Source of the DNA: an uncultured Ruminococcus sp. | GTDB lineage: Bacteria; Bacillota; Clostridia; Oscillospirales; Ruminococcaceae | NCBI GenBank assembly: GCA_937894495.1 | Contig: CALCRR010000175.1 | Span: forward strand, 1 to 7,303 | Direction: 5' to 3' | DNA: 7,303 nucleotides | Part shown: piece by piece, positions 1-5,479 of the stretch | How the letters are laid out: each line of letters opens with the position of its first letter | How positions within the stretch are numbered: position 1 is the first letter of the stretch | The notes under the pieces: generated by a model | Told to the model about the DNA's origin: nothing | Seen by the model: only the letters and a program-made list of their open reading frames with translations | Database searches by the model: none | Made by a program: the position numbers and the translations under genes

Positions 1-37
1 TAGCCACTAGCTCTCTAATACCTAGTGACTAGCAGCA
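1..37 (-). repeat. Partial copy of a dispersed intergenic repeat (edge of window)
   Basis: Read on the minus strand, this segment resembles positions 4812-4847 on the plus strand. Both contain TTGCTAGTC-like or TGCTAGTC sequence, then a CT-G-TATT core, then AGAGAGCTA, with roughly three quarters of the bases matching by eye. It also holds a small inverted repeat, CACTAG at 5-10 and CTAGTG at 22-27. It is cut by the left edge. I infer a diverged non-coding repeat rather than a gene; no family name can be assigned. Confidence 0.4.
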
Positions 38-69
38 CAGGTGGGGGAATTACCCCGTCCGGCGAGGAC
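35..69 (-). repeat. GC-rich intergenic repeat, copy 1
   Basis: On the minus strand this reads GTCCTCGCCGGACGGGGT, then AATTCCCCCACCTGTGC. It matches 7190-7226 on the plus strand nearly base for base, and matches parts of 1357-1378 and 1399-1437. The core GGGG-N3/4-TTCCCCC is itself an inverted repeat. It lies downstream of the terminator of the minus-strand gene, so it is unlikely to be part of that gene's message. Confidence 0.7.
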
Positions 70-80
70 AATTATGAATT

Positions 81-138
81 AAAAAGGGCAAAGACATACC
101 TGTACCCTGAAATGGGGGTTTTAGGCGTCCTTGCCCTT
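81..138 (-). terminator. Rho-independent terminator of the zinc-ribbon gene
   Basis: On the minus strand AAGGGCAA (138-131) pairs with TTGCCCTT (91-84). The stem continues after a mismatch with GAC/GTC, GCCT/AGGT (one G-U) and ACCC/GGGT around a small loop. The 3' arm runs into TTTTT (85-81). It begins 25 bases after the stop codon of the zinc-ribbon gene, the expected place for its terminator. Confidence 0.7.
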
Positions 139-162
139 GATCATTTTGTTTTAAATAAGATA

Positions 163-1170
163 TCAGTAATTCTGGTCAACTACAACTGCGCCTGTGTTCT
201 TGTTGTATGCCACGCTGTAGCCGTGTGCGCCGTCGTCGGTGAAGAAGTAGTAGTAAACGTTCACGCCGTCGTCGGTCCTGAACTGGCTGCCTGTTACCTC
301 GCCGCTGATGTAGGAGGAAGCTGCGTTAAGAACTATGCTGTCATAGCTGCCGTCGCCCTCTTCGCTTGAAGCGGTCGTGGTAGTCTCGGTGGTGTCATCA
401 CCCTCCTCGCTCGAAGCGGTGGTGGTGGTCTCGGCAGTGCTGTCATCGGGGTTCTCAACAGGTGCGGTGGTCACTGTCTCAGTGCTCTCGCCGCTTTCGC
501 CGCTTTCGCCTGTCTCGGACTGGCTTTCGCTGCCGCTCTCACCGGTCTGAACAGCTGTGTCGTCTGTAACAGCAGGTGTTACCTCACCGTTGTCGGTAGC
601 CGCAGGCTCTCCCGACTGCTCGCCCTCGCCGTTATCGCCTGTGTCGACAGGGGTCTCAGCTGCGGGGGTAGTGGTGGTAGCCGCACTTACGACAGGGGTG
701 CCGGACTTTGATGAAGAGCTGTCGCTGTTATCCTTTTTGCCGAAAAGCTTCATACCCACAACTATAGCTGCGATTATAACTATAAGCAGGCAGACGGTGA
801 TGACCGCAGTGATAACAAAAAGTCTCTTTCTCGACTCGTCATCGTCGTCACTGTCGTCGTATTCCTCGTCGCCCTCATACTCATTATAGAGCTTGCCGTT
901 CTCGGGGAACACCTCATCAGCGGAAGCGCCGCTGTAGACGTTGGCGCTGTTATCCTCATTAAGAACTGCGCCCTCGGGCTTCTTAAAGGGTCTGGTCTTG
1001 TCCTCAAATTCCTCCAGCTGCTGCTTGGTGAACACCTTGGTCCTGTCATCGGCGCTGTCGTCGCCCGACATATTGCCCTCATCATCAATAAGCAGGTTGT
1101 GGCAGTATTTACAAAGCACAGCCTCCGAAGAAAGCTCCTTATGGCAATAAGGACACTGTTTTGTTTTCAT
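163..1170 (-). CDS. Zinc-ribbon, single-pass membrane protein with acidic/Thr-rich extracellular region
   Basis: The protein has 335 residues and its function is unknown. An N-terminal zinc ribbon has two CxxC knuckles (Cys6/Cys9 and Cys20/Cys23). An acidic linker follows, ending in a DDDDE stretch at about 108-112. RKR (114-116) precedes one hydrophobic helix (about 117-140), so the ribbon should be cytoplasmic and the rest outside. The exterior is Ser/Thr/Glu/Gly-rich low complexity with ETTTTASSEEGD repeats, then a Tyr-rich domain of about 63 residues (273-335) that looks folded. I start at ATG 1170 because GAGGGG lies ten bases upstream on the minus strand; the in-frame TTG at 1188 overlaps that site and has no site of its own. 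The gene has its own promoter and terminator, so it is monocistronic. This layout is common in Firmicute zinc-ribbon membrane proteins of unassigned role; a sensor or envelope role is conjecture. Confidence 0.85.
   Translation of the reverse strand: MKTKQCPYCHKELSSEAVLCKYCHNLLIDDEGNMSGDDSADDRTKVFTKQQLEEFEDKTRPFKKPEGAVLNEDNSANVYSGASADEVFPENGKLYNEYEGDEEYDDSDDDDESRKRLFVITAVITVCLLIVIIAAIVVGMKLFGKKDNSDSSSSKSGTPVVSAATTTTPAAETPVDTGDNGEGEQSGEPAATDNGEVTPAVTDDTAVQTGESGSESQSETGESGESGESTETVTTAPVENPDDSTAETTTTASSEEGDDTTETTTTASSEEGDGSYDSIVLNAASSYISGEVTGSQFRTDDGVNVYYYFFTDDGAHGYSVAYNKNTGAVVVDQNY
351..440 (-). repeat. 45-bp tandem repeat inside the zinc-ribbon gene
   Basis: Two 45-bp units (351-395 and 396-440) match at about 36 of 45 positions. 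They encode two copies of a 15-residue Thr/Glu-rich unit (ETTTTASSEEGD plus three residues) in the extracellular stalk. Most differences are at third codon positions, so the protein repeat is kept while the DNA drifts. Confidence 0.75.
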
Positions 1171-1246
1171 GAATATCAATCCCCTCAAAATTACATATTA
1201 CGGTATATCAAAAGACATTTCGTCTCAAAAAAACCTTTACTTATAT

Positions 1247-1275
1247 ATGATAACATAAAAGTCAGAAAAAATCAA
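1247..1275 (-). promoter_or_regulatory. Promoter of the zinc-ribbon gene
   Basis: On the minus strand TTGATT (1275-1270) and TATCAT (1252-1247) are separated by 17 bases, a good sigma-A-type match. The start point would be near 1240, giving a leader of about 70 bases before the ATG at 1170. Confidence 0.6.
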
Positions 1276-1356
1276 CAGCTTTTTGCAAAAAAATACTCAC
1301 AATGTTGAACCTGCACAAATTGTCCGTGAATTAAGAACAAATTATTAACATAAATT

Positions 1357-1437
1357 GGGGCAATTCCCCCGCCTGTCAAATCTTTGTGGGGGCGGCAAGT
1401 GCGGCAGGTGGGGGAGGCGAGCCGTCCGCCCGAGGAC
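1357..1437. repeat. Inverted pair of GC-rich intergenic repeats (copies 2 and 3)
   Basis: Copy 2 (1357-1378, plus) reads GGGGCAATTCCCCCGCCTGT. Copy 3 (1399-1437, minus orientation) carries GTGCGGCAGGTGGGGG, then CCGTCC and GAGGAC. CCCCCGCCTG (1366-1375) pairs with CAGGTGGGGG (1405-1414) with one G-U pair, so the two halves can form a 10-bp stem. GTGGGGGCGGCAAG (1386-1399) recurs at 7153-7166. The pair sits in the gap between two divergent genes, abutting the direct-repeat operator at 1438. Confidence 0.7.
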
Positions 1438-1477
1438 TTTTAGGTAAATTTAAGGTTCACTTTAAGGTAATATTAAG
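1438..1477 (+). promoter_or_regulatory. Four direct TTTAAG-type half-sites (response-regulator operator)
   Basis: The half-sites are TTTTAG (1438), TTTAAG (1449), TTTAAG (1461) and ATTAAG (1472), with spacers of 5, 6 and 5 bases, so one half-site falls on each helical turn. OmpR/PhoB-class response regulators bind such direct repeats, and streptococcal CiaR uses TTTAAG-N5-TTTAAG. The array ends just inside the spacer of the downstream promoter, which has a good -10 box but no recognisable -35. That arrangement fits an activator-dependent promoter. The regulator itself is not in this window. Confidence 0.55.
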
Positions 1478-1493
1478 CTTCGCAGGATATAAT
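1465..1493 (+). promoter_or_regulatory. Promoter of the dockerin protein gene
   Basis: TATAAT (1488-1493) is a perfect -10 box. The bases 17 upstream (AGGTAA, 1465-1470) do not resemble TTGACA and overlap the third direct half-site. Transcription would begin near 1500, leaving a leader of roughly 38 bases that contains AAGGAGG (1523-1529). Confidence 0.6.
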
Positions 1494-1537
1494 AAGGACC
1501 ATAGAGAACAAAACAACTCACCAAGGAGGAATTTATT

Positions 1538-3625
1538 ATGAAAGCGTTGATAACCAAAAAAACCTTTGCAGCTGTTACCGCTGCGCTTATGATGATGAAC
1601 ACATGGGGAGCTCTGGCGGCTTTTGCCTATGAGGATAACGGCGAGTACGACAACAGCTTCACCTTTACCGACAGCGGCGTTACCGTATCGGGGGATGGCA
1701 CAGGCTATAAGATCGAGAACGAGACCGACCTGACTATCAATAAACCGGGCACATATGTGGTAAGCGGTGAGTGCGCTGAGGGCACTATCACCGTCAAGAA
1801 GGGTACAACGGGTGTTGTGCTTATCCTCTCGGACGTCAAGCTCACATCAAGCAGCTCTGCCCCCCTTAGTATTAATAAGGAGTCTGAGGTGGAGCTGGTC
1901 ATCAAGGGCAGCAATACCCTTACCGATGCTGAGGACCCTGCCGATGAGGACTCGGCTGATACCACAGTTGCAGATGCCTTTGACGGCGCAGCTATCAAGG
2001 CTAAGGCAGGGGCGAGCCTTACTATCACAGGCACAGGCACCCTCACCGCCGACGGCTCTGAGTGCAAAAACGGCATCAAGGGCGCTTCGACCACCGCTGT
2101 CACCGTGGGTGAGAGCTCAGCCGACAGCTTTACTTTAAATGTCAAGGCTGCCAACAACGCACTTGCCAGCGACGGCAGCGTTACCGTAAACGGCGGCACA
2201 GTCAACCTTACCTCCGCAGGGGACGGTCTGAAATCTTCTCCCGATTCGACCGATGCCGATTCCGCAGGCACTGTTGAGATAAAGGGCGGCAGCGTCAACA
2301 TCACCAGCGGCGAGGACGGCATACAGGCGGACAAGGGCTTTACCATGACAGGCGGCTCGGTGGATATCACCGCTGCCAAGGGCTATAAATATAACTCCAC
2401 ACTGGGGGATAACAGCGCCAAGGGTATCAAGAGCGATGCCTACATCAACATCTCGGGCGGCACAGTCAACATCGACGCTGCCGACGACGCTATACACCTT
2501 AACGGCACCGCAGGCACTGAGGAGCTGAACATCACAGGGGGCAAGCTCACCCTTGCTTCGGGGGATGACGGCATACACTCGGACTATTACCTCAACATTG
2601 GCACCCAGGACGGCACGGACAGCCCCGATATCTCAATAACAAACTCTTATGAGGGCATTGAGGGCGCAGTTATCTGCCTCTATTCGGGCAGAGCTGATGT
2701 TTATTCCAGTGACGACGGCGTGAACGCTGCCAACGGCGACCTTACAAATTATAAGTTTGAGCTCAACATTCTGGGGGGCGAGTGGTACATAAACGCAGGC
2801 GGCGACGGTCTTGACTCCAACGGCGACCTTAACGTTTCAGGCGGTTTTACCGAGGTTTTCGGCTCGGCTGACAACGGCAACGGCGCACTTGATTACGGCG
2901 ACAGCAACAGCTACTTCAACGTAACAGGCGGCACAGTTGTGGGCATTGGCATGAACGGCATGGCGGTAGTTCCCACCAGCGGCAGATATCTGGTATTCGG
3001 TCAGAGCGGCGGCATGGGAGGTCCCGGTGGAATGGGAGGTCCCGGCGGCATGGGCGGCTTTGGCGGACAGGGCGGCTTCGGCGGTCAGCAGGGTCAGCAG
3101 ACTGACCAGAGCGGCACAGCCATCTCCATATCAAAGGGCACAAGCATTGTGATAAAGGACAGCTCGGGCAATACCGTTTACAGCTCCACGGGAGTTAAAA
3201 GCGCAAACCACATAGTTTTCGCTTCCGACCAGCTCAAAGACAGCGAGACCTACACCCTTTATTTAGACGGTGTTGAGGCAGCCACCGCAACAGCTTCAAC
3301 AGGCAATGGTCAGGGCTCTCAGGGTCCCGGACAGGGCGGTGAGGGCGGTCAGCCCGGTGAAGGCGGCGAGGGCGGTCAGCCGGGTCAGTCACAGTACGCT
3401 CTGGGCGACGTCAACAGGGACGGCAATGTGAACTCCGCAGACGCAATGCTGGTGATCGCCTACGCAAAAAAGACCGCATCTCCCAAGGACCAGGAACAGT
3501 TTGACCTGGCAGACGTAAACGGCGACAGACAGATAAACACCACTGATGCACTTATGATGGTCAAGGCAGCAAAGAAGCTTATCACTCTGGAAAGAGAACC
3601 GCTGCCGATCAGTGAAGCTCAGTGA
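1538..3625 (+). CDS. Secreted Cthe_2159-like beta-helix carbohydrate-binding protein with C-terminal type I dockerin
   Basis: The protein has 695 residues. A signal peptide (Lys-rich start, hydrophobic core, AFA cleavage site near residue 30) directs export. Residues about 40-490 are built from short repeating turns such as GDDGIHSD, SDDGVNAANG and GGTVNI, typical of a right-handed parallel beta-helix. The pattern and the Gly/Met-rich tail match the Cthe_2159 family (DUF4353), whose founder binds polygalacturonate and cellulose. A GGMGGPGG-type segment (491-521) is followed by a small beta domain, then a Gly/Gln/Glu linker (589-619). A dockerin (620-685) has two calcium loops, DVNRDGNVNSAD (624-635) and DVNGDRQINTTD (659-670), each followed by a short helix ending in KK. 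It should dock onto a scaffoldin cohesin outside the cell and help hold plant polysaccharide. AAGGAGG lies eight bases before the ATG. I see no glycosidase catalytic motif; lyase activity cannot be excluded from sequence alone. Confidence 0.9.
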   Translation: MKALITKKTFAAVTAALMMMNTWGALAAFAYEDNGEYDNSFTFTDSGVTVSGDGTGYKIENETDLTINKPGTYVVSGECAEGTITVKKGTTGVVLILSDVKLTSSSSAPLSINKESEVELVIKGSNTLTDAEDPADEDSADTTVADAFDGAAIKAKAGASLTITGTGTLTADGSECKNGIKGASTTAVTVGESSADSFTLNVKAANNALASDGSVTVNGGTVNLTSAGDGLKSSPDSTDADSAGTVEIKGGSVNITSGEDGIQADKGFTMTGGSVDITAAKGYKYNSTLGDNSAKGIKSDAYINISGGTVNIDAADDAIHLNGTAGTEELNITGGKLTLASGDDGIHSDYYLNIGTQDGTDSPDISITNSYEGIEGAVICLYSGRADVYSSDDGVNAANGDLTNYKFELNILGGEWYINAGGDGLDSNGDLNVSGGFTEVFGSADNGNGALDYGDSNSYFNVTGGTVVGIGMNGMAVVPTSGRYLVFGQSGGMGGPGGMGGPGGMGGFGGQGGFGGQQGQQTDQSGTAISISKGTSIVIKDSSGNTVYSSTGVKSANHIVFASDQLKDSETYTLYLDGVEAATATASTGNGQGSQGPGQGGEGGQPGEGGEGGQPGQSQYALGDVNRDGNVNSADAMLVIAYAKKTASPKDQEQFDLADVNGDRQINTTDALMMVKAAKKLITLEREPLPISEAQ
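3008..3100 (+). repeat. Gly/Met-rich low-complexity segment within the dockerin gene
   Basis: Residues 491-521 are nearly all Gly with Met, Pro, Phe and Gln, in GGMGGP- and GGFGGQ-like units, encoded by a degenerate GGC/GGT repeat. It separates the beta-helix from the following small domain and is probably a flexible linker. Such segments are common in Cthe_2159-type proteins. Confidence 0.7.
3335..3388 (+). repeat. 27-bp tandem repeat in the pre-dockerin linker
   Basis: Two 27-bp units (3335-3361 and 3362-3388) encode GGEGGQPGE and GGEGGQPGQ. They form the last part of the linker leading to the dockerin. The DNA units differ at only a few positions, suggesting recent duplication. Confidence 0.75.
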
Positions 3626-3638
3626 ATAGTGAATAATT

Positions 3639-3697
3639 GAGGTATCGCCTGCGGCGATGATATTGATATCGTCGCTCTGTGGGCGGTATCTCTTTTT
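3639..3697 (+). terminator. Rho-independent terminator after the dockerin gene
   Basis: GAGGTATCGCC (3639-3649) pairs with GGCGGTATCTC (3682-3692) over 11 bp with two G-U pairs. The interior forms a second stem, GCGATGAT against ATCGTCGC. TTTTT follows at 3693-3697. It begins 14 bases after the stop codon. An alternative small hairpin, ATCGCC-TGC-GGCGAT (3644-3658), overlaps the left arm. Confidence 0.85.
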
Positions 3698-3705
3698 ATA
3701 TGTGT

Positions 3706-3756
3706 AATACCATATGCAGTATTTTGTATGTATAAATAAATACTTTATATGGTATT
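3706..3756. repeat. AT-rich inverted repeat
   Basis: AATACCATAT (3706-3715) and ATATGGTATT (3747-3756) are perfect complements. A nested AGTATTT/AAATACT pair (3718-3724 and 3738-3744) extends the stem after a 2x2 internal loop. No ORF or promoter accounts for it. It sits between the terminator and the methyltransferase promoter; its role is unknown. The rest of the 3698-3889 gap is very AT-rich. Confidence 0.6.
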
Positions 3757-3832
3757 TTATATTTAAGCATATGTATATACTAAAATACAGGCTGGATATC
3801 TGCAATTTATATATCAATATATATCAGAATAC

Positions 3833-3873
3833 ATCGCCGTCAGGCGATACATTCAATTATGAATTATGAATTA
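3833..3873 (+). repeat. Hairpin plus AATTATGAATT short repeats
   Basis: ATCGCC-GTCA-GGCGAT (3833-3848) is a 6-bp hairpin almost identical to that at 3644-3658. It is followed by a doubled ATTATGA motif (AATTATGAATTATGAATTA, 3855-3873). A single copy of AATTATGAATTA lies at 70-81 next to GC-rich repeat 1. These look like pieces of a dispersed intergenic repeat family. Confidence 0.5.
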
Positions 3874-3889
3874 TTTTTCCCCTCTGCTG

Positions 3890-3918
3890 TTGAAATCAGG
3901 GTCAGACTGTGGTATAAT
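3890..3918 (+). promoter_or_regulatory. Strong sigma-A promoter of the methyltransferase gene
   Basis: TTGAAA (3890-3895) and a perfect TATAAT (3913-3918) are separated by exactly 17 bases. Transcription would start near 3925, about 26 bases before the ATG. No operator-like repeat is seen, so expression may be constitutive. Confidence 0.8.
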
Positions 3919-3950
3919 TAGAAAAATGATAAAGGACGGTCAAAAGCGGA

Positions 3951-4742
3951 ATGGAAATAAGCAATAAAAATATCGACAACGGCAAGCCCTTTGACTGGGG
4001 CAGGACATCGCAGGACTACGCCAGATACCGTGATATATACCCCGAGGAGTTCTACAGAAAGCTCACCGACAGGGGGCTTTGCGTTAAGGGGCAGAGGGTG
4101 CTGGATATCGGCACGGGCACGGGGGTGCTGCCGAGAAATATGTATAAATACGGCGCAGAGTGGACGGCTGCGGATATCTCACCCCATCAGATCGAGCAGG
4201 CAAAAAGGCTGGCTGAGCAGGCAGGTATGGACATCAGCTTTGTGGTGAGCCCTGCCGAGGAGCTGTGCTTTGATGATGGGTACTTCGACGTGATGACCGC
4301 CTGCCAGTGCTTTTGGTATTTCGACCACGAAAAGCTTATGCCGAAGCTCAAAAAAATGCTGAAAAGCGGCGGCAGGCTGGCTGTTATGTCAATGTCGTGG
4401 CTCCCCTTTGAGGACAGGATAGCAGGGGAGAGCGAGCGGATGGTGCTGCGCTACAGTCCCGACTGGACAGGCGCAGGCTACACCCGTAAACAGCTGCCGC
4501 CGGACGACGCTGTGCTAAGGCACTTTAAGCTTATTGACAGTGAGTGCTTCGACCTTATGGTGCATTTTACCAGAGAAAGCTGGCACGGCAGAATGAAAGC
4601 CTGCCGAGGCGTAGGCGCCTCCCTGGACAGCGAAGCCCTTGCCGGCTGGGAGCGTGAACACAAGGCTATGCTGGAAGATATAGCGCCGGAGGAGTTTGAT
4701 GTTTTGCACTATGCTGAAATAATAATTCTGTCTAATTCATAA
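3951..4742 (+). CDS. Class I SAM-dependent methyltransferase
   Basis: The protein has 263 residues and is cytosolic, with no signal peptide or membrane helix. The Rossmann methyltransferase motifs appear in order: the SAM-binding loop VLDIGTGTG (50-58), an acidic end of strand 2 (AADIS, Asp75) for the ribose, AEEL plus DGYFDVMTACQ (102-119) around the adenine and strand 4, and SGGRLAVMSM (139-148) at strand 5. The N-terminal FDWGRTSQDYARYRDIYP resembles small-molecule methyltransferases of the Methyltransf_11/25 group. The substrate cannot be told; the Trp/His-rich C-terminal half probably forms the substrate lid. The ribosome binding site is weak: AAAGGA is 14 bases upstream, although AGCGGA lies directly before the ATG. 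No in-frame alternative start is better. It has its own promoter and no terminator that I can see, and is probably monocistronic. Confidence 0.85.
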   Translation: MEISNKNIDNGKPFDWGRTSQDYARYRDIYPEEFYRKLTDRGLCVKGQRVLDIGTGTGVLPRNMYKYGAEWTAADISPHQIEQAKRLAEQAGMDISFVVSPAEELCFDDGYFDVMTACQCFWYFDHEKLMPKLKKMLKSGGRLAVMSMSWLPFEDRIAGESERMVLRYSPDWTGAGYTRKQLPPDDAVLRHFKLIDSECFDLMVHFTRESWHGRMKACRGVGASLDSEALAGWEREHKAMLEDIAPEEFDVLHYAEIIILSNS

Positions 4743-5170
4743 TTTTATATTTTCTGGCTTTGCAGATAAAGCGCACTCAGCAGGTTTGTAAAGGCGCAAA
4801 CATAGCGTGCGTTGCTAGTCGCTGGTTATTCAGAGAGCTATTTGATAGTTTATCAAAGTTTGTTGATCAAGGCACAAAAGAGCGTGCGATATCTGGCTCA
4901 AAAGAAGTAGGAACGAAATCGCTCGCTTCCGTTGCGTCAGCCAAAAACAAACCCCAAAAGTGCGGCGATGAACGACAGTAAACCAAGCGGCACAATGGTC
5001 ACCATACGGACATAAGTATAGCGAAATAAAGCGCGCGCTCAAGCCTCGCGCCAGCAGGCTTGCAGGGTCTGGGGCAGAGCCCCAACTCAGGGCACAAACT
5101 TGTAGCTGCGGTCGTATCAGGGGATATTTTGTTTCAGGTAATGTGAATGGCTTGAAATTGTTGTGCATAA
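4743..5170. repeat. Gene-less stretch built of hairpins, candidate dispersed repeat
   Basis: I find no credible gene here. Open frames exist on both strands (a 73-codon and a 112-codon one), but they overlap each other, lack ribosome binding sites and show no domain. What is visible is structure. Positions 4812-4847 resemble the minus strand of 1-37. TTTGATA-GTT-TATCAAA is at 4841-4857. A near-inverted AGCGTGCGAT/ATCGCTCGCT pair is at 4880-4925. CAAGCCT/AGGCTTG is at 5040-5062, and TGGGGC-AGA-GCCCCA at 5070-5084. None is followed by a T-run, so they are not standard terminators. I infer a non-coding interspersed element. Confidence 0.45.
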
Positions 5171-5188
5171 TAGCTAAAATATCGGGGG

Positions 5189-5208
5189 TGAATTAATGTG
5201 AATTAACG
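5189..5208 (+). repeat. Tandem 10-bp direct repeat upstream of the minD promoter
   Basis: GTGAATTAAT (5189-5198) and GTGAATTAAC (5199-5208) are adjacent and differ by one base. They end 27 bases before the -35 box of the minD promoter. The one-turn period is compatible with a protein-binding site; no regulator is suggested by the sequence. Confidence 0.4.
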
Positions 5209-5235
5209 ATTTTGAGGTTTTTTATCCGATTTGCT

Positions 5236-5263
5236 TTGACAATTTCAAAATATGTGGTAAAAT
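5236..5263 (+). promoter_or_regulatory. Promoter of minD
   Basis: TTGACA (5236-5241) is a perfect -35. TAAAAT (5258-5263) follows after 16 bases. Transcription should begin near 5270, about 210 bases before the minD start codon, leaving room for the structured leader. Confidence 0.75.
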
Positions 5264-5273
5264 ATATATTAGG

Positions 5274-5452
5274 TAACACCTTGCGAGTTTTGATTTTCTC
5301 AACTCGCACTTTTGGAGAGGAACATTTCGGAGAAAATGCTCATTAGTTAAAATTAAAAACTTGAACCCTGCCGTTAGTGCGGCACTGTGTGATCTCACAC
5401 TGTGCGGTGTTAAAGAAAGAGCAGGTGTTCTGCCTTGCTGTGCAGGGCGGAA
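5274..5452 (+). ncRNA. Structured 5' leader of minD, closed multi-branch junction
   Basis: A 7-bp stem, TAACACC (5274-5280) with GGTGTTA (5406-5412), closes a junction. Inside are TGCGAGTT/AACTCGCA (5282-5289, 5301-5308), CATTT/AAATG (5323-5327, 5334-5338), and an 11-bp arm with one mismatch, GCACTGTGTGA/TCACACTGTGC (5382-5405). That arm abuts the closing stem directly, and the first arm starts one base after it. TGCCG/CGGCA (5369-5373, 5380-5384) would compete with the last arm. A separate 11-bp hairpin (5428-5438, 5442-5452, two G-U pairs) lies ten bases before the ribosome binding site and has no T-run. I do not recognise a known riboswitch class. A regulatory RNA is inferred from geometry and position only. 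Confidence 0.5.
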
Positions 5453-5479
5453 TGCAGATATGAAAGGAGTTATGGGTTT

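Noticed and set aside
557..889. Plus-strand open frame within the zinc-ribbon gene
   Set aside because: It is the antisense shadow of the Thr/Ser/Glu-rich stalk; no start signals or domain.
1171..1188. Upstream TTG start adding six residues to the zinc-ribbon protein
   Set aside because: The extra codons overlap the GAGGGG ribosome binding site that serves the ATG at 1170, and no site precedes the TTG.
3389..3817. Minus-strand 142-codon frame over the dockerin end and AT-rich gap
   Set aside because: It is antisense to the dockerin and its terminator; the N-terminal part is AT-rich Tyr/Ile/Lys sequence without a ribosome binding site.
5070..5084. TGGGGC-AGA-GCCCCA as terminator of the methyltransferase gene
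   Set aside because: It is over 300 bases from the stop codon and has no T-run after it.
4760..5168. Overlapping open frames of 73 codons (plus, 4760-4981) and 112 codons (minus, 4830-5168)
   Set aside because: No ribosome binding sites, no recognisable domain, mutual overlap, and the region is full of hairpins and repeat similarity.
5428..5452. Transcription terminator in the minD leader
   Set aside because: The 11-bp hairpin is good, but it is followed by GCAGATATGAAAGG, with no T-run.
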